DNA from: Halostagnicola sp. A-GB9-2
GTDB taxonomy: Archaea; Halobacteriota; Halobacteria; Halobacteriales; Natrialbaceae
Reading direction: 5' to 3'
Assembly (NCBI RefSeq): GCF_030068615.1
Contig: NZ_JASJOC010000008.1
Location: forward strand, 1-64,000
DNA length: 64,000 nt
The translations under genes and the position numbers were made by a program. The notes under the pieces are model-generated. The model was not told the DNA's origin. It made no database searches and was given only the letters and a program-made list of their open reading frames with translations. Shown here piece after piece: positions 52,745 through 61,565 of this stretch (within the stretch, counting starts at the first letter, position 1; every line of letters begins with the position of its first letter).

Positions 52745-53983
52745 ATGAGTGAATCACGCGAACGACAGGTACGATACGAGGACATTAAGGAGGCGCACGA
52801 CCGGTTGGACGACGACACGGTCGTCAAGCGCACGCCGGTCGAACAGAGCACGTCGCTCGGCGAGATGGTCGGCGGCGAGGTGTACCTGAAGATGGAGCAC
52901 CTCCAGTGGACCGGGTCGTTCAAGACGAGAGGCGCCTACAACAAGGTCTCTCAGTCTGTCGAGGAAGGCGTCGACGAGTTCGTCGCTGCCAGCGCCGGGA
53001 ACCACGCACAGGGCGTGGCGCTGGCGGCGACAGAGTGTGGCGCGGAGTCGACCATCGTCATGCCAAAGACCGCCCCGCAGGCCAAGATAGACGCGACCCG
53101 CGGCTACGGTGGGACCGTTGAACTCGTCGGCCAAGACTTCCAGGACGCTATGTCGTACGCCCAGTCGGAGGCTGAAGACGGCGACGCGGAGTTCGTCCAC
53201 GCGTACGACGATCCGCACATCGTCGCCGGGCAAGGGACACTCGGGATCGAGATGTACGAGGACTGCCCGGACTTGGACACCGTCGTCGTCCCGATCGGCG
53301 GCGGTGGACTCATCAGCGGGATCGCGACTTCCTTCGATCACCTTTCACCCGACACGCGGATCGTCGGCGTCCAGGCAGAGGGAGCTTCGACGGTCCACGA
53401 GAGCCTAGACAAGGGGATTCCGGTCACGCTCGACGAAGTCGACACGATCGCTGACGGGATCGCAACCGGCGGCATCTCTGACTTGACGCTCGATCTCATC
53501 GACGCGCACGTCGACGAGATCGTGACCGTCTCCGACACGGAGATCGCACAAGCGATCTTGCTACTGCTCGAGCGCGCCAAGCAGGTCGTTGAAGGCGCTG
53601 CGGCGGCGTCCATCGCGGCAGTTCTGAGCCCCGAACTCGACGTTCGGGGCGAGACTGTCATGCCGCTGCTCGGCGGCGGGAACCTCGACATGACAATGCT
53701 TCAAACGGTCCTTATCCACGCTCTCACCGACCGAAAGCAGATCCTTCGGCTGCGCGTACGGATTAACGACGCACCGGGCAAGATGGAAGAGATCTCCGGA
53801 ATTATCGCGAACCACGGCGCAAACATTCACGATGTCCGCCATGACCGGGCGGTGGAGAATCTCAGCGTTGGTGATTCCTATCTTGTCTTCCGGATCGAAA
53901 CGAGCGGCGCCGAACACGCCGAGTCGATCATCCGGGCGATCGAATCCGGAGGTTACACCGTCGAAGACATCAACCAAAAGTAA
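52745..53983 (+). CDS. PLP-dependent threonine/serine dehydratase with ACT domain
   Basis: A 412-aa catabolic-type dehydratase. PLP Lys60 is in WTGSFKTRGAYNKV; SAGNHAQGVALAA and PIGGGGLISGIA follow. The C-terminal ACT domain (about residues 335-412, LRVRINDAPGKMEEISGIIA) suggests allosteric control. It converts serine to pyruvate (or threonine to 2-oxobutyrate) plus ammonia via 2-aminoacrylate. Cotranscription with a demethylase, and GlyA elsewhere in the window, argue for serine as the physiological substrate. RidA at 37504 would clear the released enamine. Confidence 0.9.
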   Translation: MSESRERQVRYEDIKEAHDRLDDDTVVKRTPVEQSTSLGEMVGGEVYLKMEHLQWTGSFKTRGAYNKVSQSVEEGVDEFVAASAGNHAQGVALAATECGAESTIVMPKTAPQAKIDATRGYGGTVELVGQDFQDAMSYAQSEAEDGDAEFVHAYDDPHIVAGQGTLGIEMYEDCPDLDTVVVPIGGGGLISGIATSFDHLSPDTRIVGVQAEGASTVHESLDKGIPVTLDEVDTIADGIATGGISDLTLDLIDAHVDEIVTVSDTEIAQAILLLLERAKQVVEGAAAASIAAVLSPELDVRGETVMPLLGGGNLDMTMLQTVLIHALTDRKQILRLRVRINDAPGKMEEISGIIANHGANIHDVRHDRAVENLSVGDSYLVFRIETSGAEHAESIIRAIESGGYTVEDINQK

Positions 53984-54320
53984 AAAGTAAGATTACATAT
54001 TCTGGAAGCATCGCCACGAAACGGAACGATATTCTTATGATTCATTGTCAGATTTGGTACCATTCACTACCGGAGTTATACGCCACTACGAAATCTTGGG
54101 AAATGGGAGTGACCCAAATGCTATCGCGAAACAAGGGTATCGCACGAGCGAGAAGACCACGAGTTAAGAATGCACGAGAGAACAGCGTCGCGAGATCGGA
54201 CGGATTCGTATCGGCACGGACGGCCCGTCAGTCTTCTCGCACGAACAATTGCCACGATATGGAATCGCGTGAACTAATACTCTTCACCACATTTCGTACA
54301 CGCGGTTCGTGATCTCAGCG
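53984..54320. other. intergenic, no gene recognised
   Basis: 337 bp after the dehydratase; AT-rich. A 91-codon frame at 54037-54312 shows no recognisable features. Confidence 0.4.
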
Positions 54321-54860
54321 TCACTGCTGGTTTGCTGATCGACAGGCGACCAGCGAAACGGAGTCAATCGATCGTTTGCCCGGTAATCGCCTCGGTTCGA
54401 GACCGCAGTTTGAAGAAGGTGCTCTTCGCATCAGTTGTATCAAATTCTGTGTTTCGATGCGTCTCGATCCCAAACAGTCTTTCAGGTGTATTCGAATTGT
54501 CTGACAACTCACAAAATGGCTCAGAATCGTATCCGGATCAAGTCCGTTTCGTTCAAAACGGGATCGCGCGTCCACTTTCGTCCCTGCGCTGGTTTCCGCG
54601 TCGGTGAGAAGATGATACAGATTTTCGACCTCACCGTCCAGCATTCCAACACCGGAATCCCGCATCACTGCGTCGAGTATCTGTTGATTGTAGTATGTTT
54701 TGAGTTCTCTGAGACTAGCGCCTGCATTTCACCGCTCGAGCAACCGGTCGTCGAGATTTCACTTCCAAAAAATTCGGTCAATCTTGCAACCCATCCCGGT
54801 TTCGTCAACTCCCATGGACGTAGTGCTGAGGTCGCCACCAATTTTCTTCCTGCATGTATA
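54321..54860 (-). pseudogene. rod-determining-factor (RdfA)-like relic
   Basis: The minus strand encodes GVDETGMGCKIDRIFWK, then after a break SLRELKTYYNQQILDAVMRD and, continuing, LDGEVENLYHLLTDAETSAG and RSRFERNGLDPDTILSHFVS. This is the order of the haloarchaeal RdfA family, a small protein involved in cell-shape control. A frameshift and early stop near the N-terminus, and a frameshift towards the C-terminus, make it a pseudogene. Confidence 0.65.
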
Positions 54861-55024
54861 ATGCTATCGATCGGTACGGACCAGTCCTGGCCATACTCTT
54901 ATAATGGTTCCCGAATAGTGAGAGACATGCCCATCCTTTCGGGTAACCCCGATTCGCTACGAGAACGATTCGATTCCGATCAGAGACAGCTGTCGAAAGA
55001 CCGTTGCCGATCAGTTCCGAAGAG

Positions 55025-55684
55025 ATGCTAATAACAGTAAAATCTTACGCAGAACACGACGAACTTGCCCTGGTCCCGACGCTACAGAGCGCGGAGGATA
55101 TCGAGATCGAAGTGATTACACAGGCGAACACCGATCCGGATTCCAACGTGTTCCCGTTTCTCATCAAGTATCCCGATCTCGACGAACTCGAGACGTTTCT
55201 CGTGGAGGATCCGACGGTCAAGAGCTACGAACTCATCGACGAGGGAGAGAACCAGCACATCTACTACATCGAACACTCCGGCGGCACCGAACTGCTGAGC
55301 CCTATTGTGACGTACGTGAACGGATTTATGCTTCGTGCGGAGACCAAATGTCGCGGATGGTTTATCCAACTCCAGCTTCCGGACCGAGAGGCACTCACCA
55401 CGATTTGGGAGTACGCGAAAGAGCAGGATATACATTTCGACATCGTTGAAGTCTACGGACGGTCTGGAAGTGAAACTGACGTCGCGTACGGATTAACGGA
55501 TGAACAAGTCGAAGCGCTAAAAGTAGCGTACAAGAGCGGTTACTTTAGCGAACCACGGGAGATGGCACTGAACGACGTCGCCGACGAAATCGACATTTCG
55601 TCAACCGCGATGAGCGGGCGGCTCCGACGGGGAATGCGGAACCTGATCTCCGCGGCGCTGATGGATGATGAGGATATCGATTGA
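55025..55684 (+). CDS. HTH_10 (bacterio-opsin activator-type) transcriptional regulator
   Basis: A 219-aa regulator. The C-terminal Bat-type helix-turn-helix is clear: YGLTDEQVEALKVAYKSGYF, EPREMALNDVADEIDIS and TAMSGRLRRGMRNLI. The N-terminal 150 residues resemble the sensor-like half of this haloarchaeal family. ATG 55025 is preferred; a TTG seven codons upstream is possible. It stands alone in a decayed region; a target cannot be assigned. Family members often control neighbouring catabolic genes. Confidence 0.85.
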   Translation: MLITVKSYAEHDELALVPTLQSAEDIEIEVITQANTDPDSNVFPFLIKYPDLDELETFLVEDPTVKSYELIDEGENQHIYYIEHSGGTELLSPIVTYVNGFMLRAETKCRGWFIQLQLPDREALTTIWEYAKEQDIHFDIVEVYGRSGSETDVAYGLTDEQVEALKVAYKSGYFSEPREMALNDVADEIDISSTAMSGRLRRGMRNLISAALMDDEDID

Positions 55685-55920
55685 TTCCTCTCGTCGGAAC
55701 GGCTCGTTCGAACCTTGCTCACGGTCCTCTTCGAAGAGATACACTCCATGTTCGCTCATAGAATAAATTCCACTATAGTTTGTTGATGAATATCATATAT
55801 TCTCAACTATCTGTCCTGGTATATTCATATACAGTAACGCTCTTGTGTAGCACACCTGTGAAAATCCTGCGACCTAGATTATTGGCTAAATCATCATAAC
55901 TGTTCGGGTCAGAGCTGGCT

Positions 55921-56364
55921 CATCCAATCGTATGGGCGAAAACGATCGAAGGCATTGGAACACGGAAGGCGAACACAGGGGCCTACCCCGGTCTCAGGAC
56001 GCTGATCCACAGCCACGCCGCCGGCAAAGTGTTGTTTGCCGAACTCCCCGACGACCAGGTCGAACAGATACTCGACACCCACGGGCTCGCCGAAGTGACC
56101 GACGAGACGATCACCGACGAGGCGGAACTCCAAGCGGAGCGCGACCGAATCGCCGAGGACGGCTATGCCGTCGACTGGAACGAACAAGTCATTGGCATCG
56201 GGTTCATCACGGCTCCGGTCGTCGCCAACGGAGAGTTCCTAGGCAGCGTCTCGGTCGCGAGTCCGCAAGGGCGATTCCAGCACGAGGCATACCGCGAGAA
56301 ACGTATCCAAGACATCATCGCTGCAGCCGAGGAAATTGCCATCAACTACCAATATGATCGTTGA
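55921..56364 (+). pseudogene. IclR-family effector-domain fragment
   Basis: The plus strand encodes KTIEGIGTRKANTGAYPGLR followed by HSHAAGKVLFAELPDDQVEQ and GFITAPVVANGEFLGSVSVA, i.e. the C-terminal half of an IclR regulator. The DNA-binding domain is missing; no start codon precedes the fragment in frame. Third IclR sequence in the window, left over from a deleted or rearranged regulator gene. Confidence 0.7.
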
Positions 56365-56827
56365 GGTTATTGGTGATGTGAACACCGAAACCAGAGACCG
56401 CAGATATTGTCCGTTTTTTCCGGGCATGGAGATGAGTAATATATTATCTTTAATGGGTTTTGATTTGGTTTTTAACCAGAAGTATTATATCAAATATCTG
56501 TAGATGAATGTTAGTGAGGGAAAGAATACGTTCGACGTACACGGTCAAATACATCGGTGAAACCCTGCCTAATTACTGGACTTTGAAGGCAACAACATGA
56601 GCCAGCTATGTATGCAATCGTGAACGAACCATTTCTCGACCATAAGAATGAGAACAAACACTGCCTGCGCCGGACAAATTGCTGTGTAAGTCAAAGGTCC
56701 TGTTCTTGTCGAACAATCTCACTGGCTATTCTCGACGTTCACTGTACGATCAAAAATGTCATGACAAATGTCATGATACACGATCGGTTGGTAACTCGTC
56801 TGGCACAACGTAGGCAAGTTACCTAGC
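56365..56827. other. AT-rich intergenic stretch
   Basis: No gene recognised. Two near-identical tandem motifs AATGTCATGA (about 56756-56777), the first forming the palindrome TGTCATGACA, lie 50-70 bp before the ISH3 end. Confidence 0.4.
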
Positions 56828-56947
56828 TTCAGTACCTCACAAAGCGTCATCTCCTAATTCAAGCTGAAGCCGTAATTCTGTCCTAATCGGTAGCGATTGA
56901 CGTGGTTCTGACTGAATATCGAGTAGAGCCGTCGCTGTCGGAGGCGA

Positions 56948-58485
56948 TCAGCCGCCGACGCGACAGCGTTGCCACTCGCAGGGACGCTGGCTCGGTCGGG
57001 CGTTAGCGGTGGAACCGGTCGTCAGGTGGCCGATTTTCGGGGACGGCCCGACGCACCGCGAGGGCCGTCCACGCTGCCCGGCATAGCATCTTGATGAACT
57101 CCTTGAACGACCAGGACCAGAGACGATGCCCGCTACGGCGGGGCGTCGCCACATATTCCCAGTGCAGGTACCGCCAGACGTTCTATAACAGCAAACTCAC
57201 CACAACGTACAACAGCCGAACCACCGGATTTTGCGTTGTCGTCGTTGGAATGCTTTGCTCAGAGAGCCGGTAGCTGGCCTCGATACCCAAGAGTTTTGCG
57301 TAGTGGTATCGAGCATCGCGTGGTGAGTCGATGAACGGCGCGTCAGCGGCGTAGCCGTGACGCGCCACCCCGTATTCGTCGTATCGTCCGTTCTGGTAGG
57401 TACAGTCGATGTAGACGGGAAACTCGACGGTCACAGCTGGACCGTCGAGTTTCCCTGTCAGATCGTGTTGGATGGCGCAACTCCAGCCTTCCGAGAGTTC
57501 CTGCTTGATCGCCTTTCCCCAGCGGACGATCGGCATCACGTAGGCGTGGTTGTACGCCTAAAGCAGCGTGAGGCACTTTCTGTCGTAGTTTCACGGTCAA
57601 GATAAACGCCCTTGTGCCTAAGATTAAAGATATCAAGAGTGGCGAAAAACTCGGCGAGGACGCTACTGCCGGTGTCGCCGTCTTCGAGACGGCGCACTGC
57701 CAGCGTATACCGTTTGTTCTTTACACGCGCGTACAGCGTCGCATAGGCCTGGAACGTGGTGGTTCCACGCTTTGCTTCTAAATGATAGAGACCATCTGTC
57801 TCGTCTTCATCACCATAGTATGGCCGCAGGTGGAGGTCGCCGTGGACCTCCACCTGCTCGGGGAGAACGTCGAGGACGTCCTTCTTGAAAAGTGCGTTTC
57901 CAACTCGTTCAACCGATTCAAGATCGAATTTCCCACGGAGATGGTACAGGACCGTGTTTTCGTGGGGTGAATCTTCGCTGTTCTCACAGAGCTTAGAGAC
58001 CGAGGTTCCGTCGGCGCACGCGCCGACGAGAATCTCGTAGATATCCTCAGCATCGGTTTCAGCGTTGTTACCGAGATCGAGTACAACTTCCTCGTCAAGG
58101 TAATGATTCAGACGCGCTTTGAAAGCTAGCTCAGAATTTGTGGCGTAGAAGTCTTCTCCAGGAAGATCTCAAGAAAGGTGTCAGCAGCGAATGTGGATTT
58201 ATATGATGGTTGGCAAAACGTCCGTCAAAGAGTATTACTGCCTATCTTCAGCACCAAATTCATCAGTCGAGCGAACCACCAGAAATTATACCGTCTCATA
58301 GAAACAGCTTTAGATCGCTGTGCACCCGGTTCAAGACTCTCTTAGCCCGTTATATTCCATGCTCGAATTAGCTTTCAAACCTTCTCTAAGCCATTAATGT
58401 TGACGAGGAAGTTGAGAAGCTGGTCCTCGTGGAGCTCACTGTCTGCTTGTTGTTTGGAGTGCACATCCTCAGCAAGCAGACGTTC
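56948..58485 (-). pseudogene. ISH3-family transposase, frameshifted
   Basis: Read on the minus strand, pieces of the ISH3 transposase follow in order but in several frames: QADSELHEDQLLNFLVN (58385-58435 region), DLHLRPYYGDEDETDGLYHL and YTLAVRRLEDGDTGSSVLAE, then MPIVRWGKAIKQELSEGW, EFPVYIDCTYQNGRYDEYGV and SYRLSEQSIPTTTTQNP, and a C-terminal relic near 57000-57150. Multiple frameshifts and stops make it inactive. Confidence 0.8.
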
Positions 58486-58500
58486 TAACTAAGCGGCTTT

Positions 58501-59889
58501 ATCCGTCTTTAGCTAAGCGGAGAACCACGTGACAGCGGCGGCTTATCGAGGCATTTTTTTTTGAGAGGAATGAGGAGGCAACGGTTGTGTCCACCAATGC
58601 CTCCTCATCCCGAATTATGCGTTGGCTCACTACACTGTTTCCCTCCGAGTTCCTCGAAGAGCACGCCGAGGAACTCGGCGTGGTCGAACGTGACCGCAAG
58701 CTCCAGATCCCCGCCTTCGTCTGGGCATTCGTGTTCGGCTTCGCCGCAGGCGAAAGCCGAACACTCGCTGGCTTCAGACGCAGCTACAACTCCACAGCTG
58801 ACGAACCGATCTCTCCCGGCGGCTTCTATCAGCGGTTGACGCCGTCACTCACAGAGTACTTCCGCGACCTCGTCGAGCGCGGCCTCGACGAGGTCGCTGT
58901 CCCTGACACCGTTGACACCGATATCGACCGATTCAGGGACGTGATGATCGCTGATGGAACCGTCCTTCGGTTGCATGAATTTCTCTCCGAGGAATACGAA
59001 GCCCGAAAAAAGGAGCAGGCTGGAGCAAGACTCCACCTGCTCCACAATGCCACCAAGCAGACGATAGAACGGCTCGACGTTGCTAACGAGAAAACGCACG
59101 ACAGCACATTGTTTAACACAGGATCGTGGCTCGAAGACCGGCTCGTTCTTTTCGATCGAGCCTACTTCAAGTACCGCCGCTTCGCGTTGATCGATGAGAA
59201 CGATGGTTACTTCGTGAGTCGGCTGAAAGAGAGTGCGAACCCGGTCGTAACGGAGGAATTACGGGAATGGCGCGGCCGCGCCATTCCCTTGGAAGGTGAG
59301 CAGATCCACGATGTTGTTGATGACCTACACCGCGAGTACATCGACGTGGAAGTCGAAGTAGCGTTTGACTGACGACCGTACGCGGGCACGCAGTCACGTG
59401 ATATGAAGCGGTTCCGTGTCGTCGGCGTCCGCAACGAGGACGTCGACGACCATCACCTGTATATCACGAATCTGCCGAGAGATGAGTTCCTGCCGTCGGA
59501 TCTAGCGACGCTCTATCGCTGTCGGTGGGATGTGGAGTTGTTGTTCCGTGAGTTGAAGACGCAGTACGAACTGGATGAGTTTGACACGACGAAGCATGTC
59601 GTCAAAATTCTGCTGTACGCGGCGTTGCTGTCACTGCTGGTAAGTCGTGATTTGCTTGATCTGGTCACCGAACAGGCGGACGATGAGATCGTGTTTCCGC
59701 CAGAACACTGGGCGGCGACCTTTCGGTCGCACGCCTAGCTCATCCTCCACGAACTCGGAGAGTATCTCGGCTACTCGCCGCCACCGCTACTCGAACGATT
59801 GATCGAAGATGCACCAACAACGGCCAGTATTACAAGAATGCTCGCTACTGCCACACAACCGAGGTGCGAGTCTTAGCTAAAGACGAATG
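58501..59889 (+). mobile_element. ISH8-like (IS4-family) element with 12-bp target duplication
   Basis: The 14-bp ends CGTCTTTAGCTAAG (58504-58517) and CTTAGCTAAAGACG (59872-59885) are perfect inverted repeats. The 12 bases CTAAGCGGCTTT flank it on both sides (58489-58500 and 59890-59901), a fresh-looking target duplication inside the ISH3 element. Length about 1.39 kb, close to ISH8. Confidence 0.75.
58617..59876 (+). pseudogene. IS4-family (ISH8-type) transposase with two premature stops
   Basis: The frame reads MRWLTTLFPSEFLEEHAEEL, FVFGFAAGESRTLAGFRRSY, VMIADGTVLRLHEFLSEEY (with a catalytic Asp), LFDRAYFKYRRFALIDENDG and YRCRWDVELLFRELKTQYEL (the Y-(2)-R-(3)-E-(6)-K signature). A TGA at 59370-59372 and a TAG at 59736-59738 interrupt an otherwise continuous frame ending at 59876; a small indel near 59810 alters a short segment. 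Recently inactivated. Confidence 0.85.
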
Positions 59890-59914
59890 CTAAGCGGCTT
59901 TGTGAAGTACTGAG

Positions 59915-60371
59915 TGTAGTGATCCGACGCATAATTCTTGTTGAGGGAGCATCTTAATGTACACTTGTCGCCTCCTCGTTCCTTTCAAAAGTAGCCTCGA
60001 TAAGCCGTCGCTATCACATGGTTCTTCTCTTAGCTAAAGACGGATGCGCGACCGATATAGCCACTCTCTAATCCCCGCATTCTCCTGTTTGCGTAGAGCC
60101 ATCAGTATGCAACCACTCGATCTTACCGTGATTTTGGTCTCAGATCCGCTTTTGACAAGAAAATAATTATCTTCACCGTGATCGTCGAGTGATTTGGCCG
60201 GAAGCTGGGAATTCCGTACAGCAAAATGGAGCATTTGCAACTATAGCACAACCATTCCGTATAGCGAACGGTCTCTCCATGTTTACCTGACCTGACAGTA
60301 GACACTCGAGAGAGCCGGAGTGAATTTACGTATGTATTTTTGTAAAATATAGCCGTCACCATTCCGCTGAC
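59915..60371. other. intergenic with a solo ISH8-type end
   Basis: No gene recognised. CTTAGCTAAAGACG at 60029-60042 is a third copy of the ISH8-like terminal repeat without a partner, so an earlier element probably sat here and was deleted. Confidence 0.5.
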
Positions 60372-61130
60372 TTACAAATGCGACATATTGAGTTCGAACT
60401 CCTTTGCCGCACCGAGAAGATACTCCGGGAGTTCATCCTCCAACTGTTCGCCGCGCATTCGATACGTCGGTGCAGCGACGAGTAGCCCGCCAGCGATTCC
60501 GCCGTCGACATCGTGAACCGGAACGCCGACCGCCCACAGCCCTTCCGTGTGCTCGCTGTGAGCGTACGCGTAGCCGCGTTCTCGAATCGTCTCGAGGTTC
60601 CGCTCGAGTTCATCGCGGCTCGTTATCGTTTCCGGAGTCCGTTTCGGTAGACCGTGTTTGTCGATGATCGCTGCGGTTCGTTCTTCGGGAAGGTGTGCGA
60701 GAATCGCTTTTCCCGCGGCGGACTGGTGAAGGTGGATCCGGCGACCGATTCGTACGTCGTTCCCGACGCCCTCGGAACCCCACTCGCTGTAGATGTAAGT
60801 TCCGAGGCCGTGTTCTTCGACGAGAAAGCCGACGAACTCCCCGGTTTCTTCCGCAATATTTCGCACGAGTGACTTTACCTGCTTGTAGATTGGATCGCGG
60901 TGGCGGACGTGCCCGCCGAGATCCAAAAACCGAAATCCGAGGGCGTACTCGGTGCCTTCCTTCGTCACGTAATTGTGTTTTTGCAGCGTTGCGAGGTGTC
61001 GATGAACGGTGCTCTTCGAGACGTCGACGGCGTCAGTGACTTCCGTGACCGTCGTACGGCCTCGATTATACAGCACGTTGATAATCCCGAGGAGCGTTTC
61101 ATCCGATTTGATCGTGTCCGATTCGGTCAT
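60372..61130 (-). CDS. IclR-family transcriptional regulator
   Basis: A 252-aa regulator with an N-terminal winged helix (TTVTEVTDAVDVSKSTVHRH) and an IclR effector domain (IHLHQSAAGKAILAHLPEER, GLWAVGVPVHDVDGGIAGGL). It is on the same strand as, and downstream of, the adenylate-forming ligase gene, with 435 bp between. By position it most likely controls that module, possibly in response to an aromatic acid or its CoA ester; this is inference. Confidence 0.9.
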   Translation of the reverse strand: MTESDTIKSDETLLGIINVLYNRGRTTVTEVTDAVDVSKSTVHRHLATLQKHNYVTKEGTEYALGFRFLDLGGHVRHRDPIYKQVKSLVRNIAEETGEFVGFLVEEHGLGTYIYSEWGSEGVGNDVRIGRRIHLHQSAAGKAILAHLPEERTAAIIDKHGLPKRTPETITSRDELERNLETIRERGYAYAHSEHTEGLWAVGVPVHDVDGGIAGGLLVAAPTYRMRGEQLEDELPEYLLGAAKEFELNMSHL

Positions 61131-61565
61131 ACGCTATGTATCGGATCGACCGTGTTAATTGTTCCGTCTCATAGAACAGCCATCAACGTCTATCACAATC
61201 CTTTCGAATAGATTCTCGTTGTTGCATGATGTGGAACGTACGTTTTGAACGTGAACTGCGTGATGGTGGAATATAATATGGGTAGATATTGAAGGTTCGT
61301 ATAATACACCACCTTTTTAATTATATTTCGAATCTTCTCCCCATTATTAATGATCGATGATTGCAGTGATGGTTCCCGTCACGGTGTAAGGTAACTAATT
61401 ACACCACCCGGAAAAGGAAAGGGCTGTTGCTCTCGTCCAATTCCTTCTTGTCACTACCCCCGTAGATGTAGACGAAAACAGATTCAGCGGAGCGATTCGC
61501 ATCGATCCAGAACTCGCAGTTCGATTGTCGCCTCGACCACGCGAGTCCGTCCGAGGCGGTCCCGT
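61131..61565. promoter_or_regulatory. intergenic with candidate operator of the IclR gene
   Basis: TGTTCCGTCTCATAGAACA (61160-61178) has 5-bp arms (TGTTC/GAACA) and lies 30-48 bp before the IclR start, a plausible autoregulatory site. The rest is AT-rich with no gene recognised. Confidence 0.4.

Larger units (their letters stand above)
56828..59914. mobile_element. ISH3-type element, interrupted by an ISH8-like element
   Basis: The left end CAGTACCTCACAAAGCG (56830-56846) and the right end, CAGTACTTCACAAAGCCG on the minus strand (59912-59895), form terminal inverted repeats. Between them lies a decayed ISH3 transposase gene (minus strand) and, near its 5' end, a complete ISH8-like element at 58501-59889. 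Without the insert the element is about 1.7 kb. No target duplication was found around it. Confidence 0.7.

Noticed and set aside
60089-60362. Short AT-rich frames between the IS elements and the second IclR gene.
   Set aside because: No start signals or domain features; composition equals that of the decayed surroundings.
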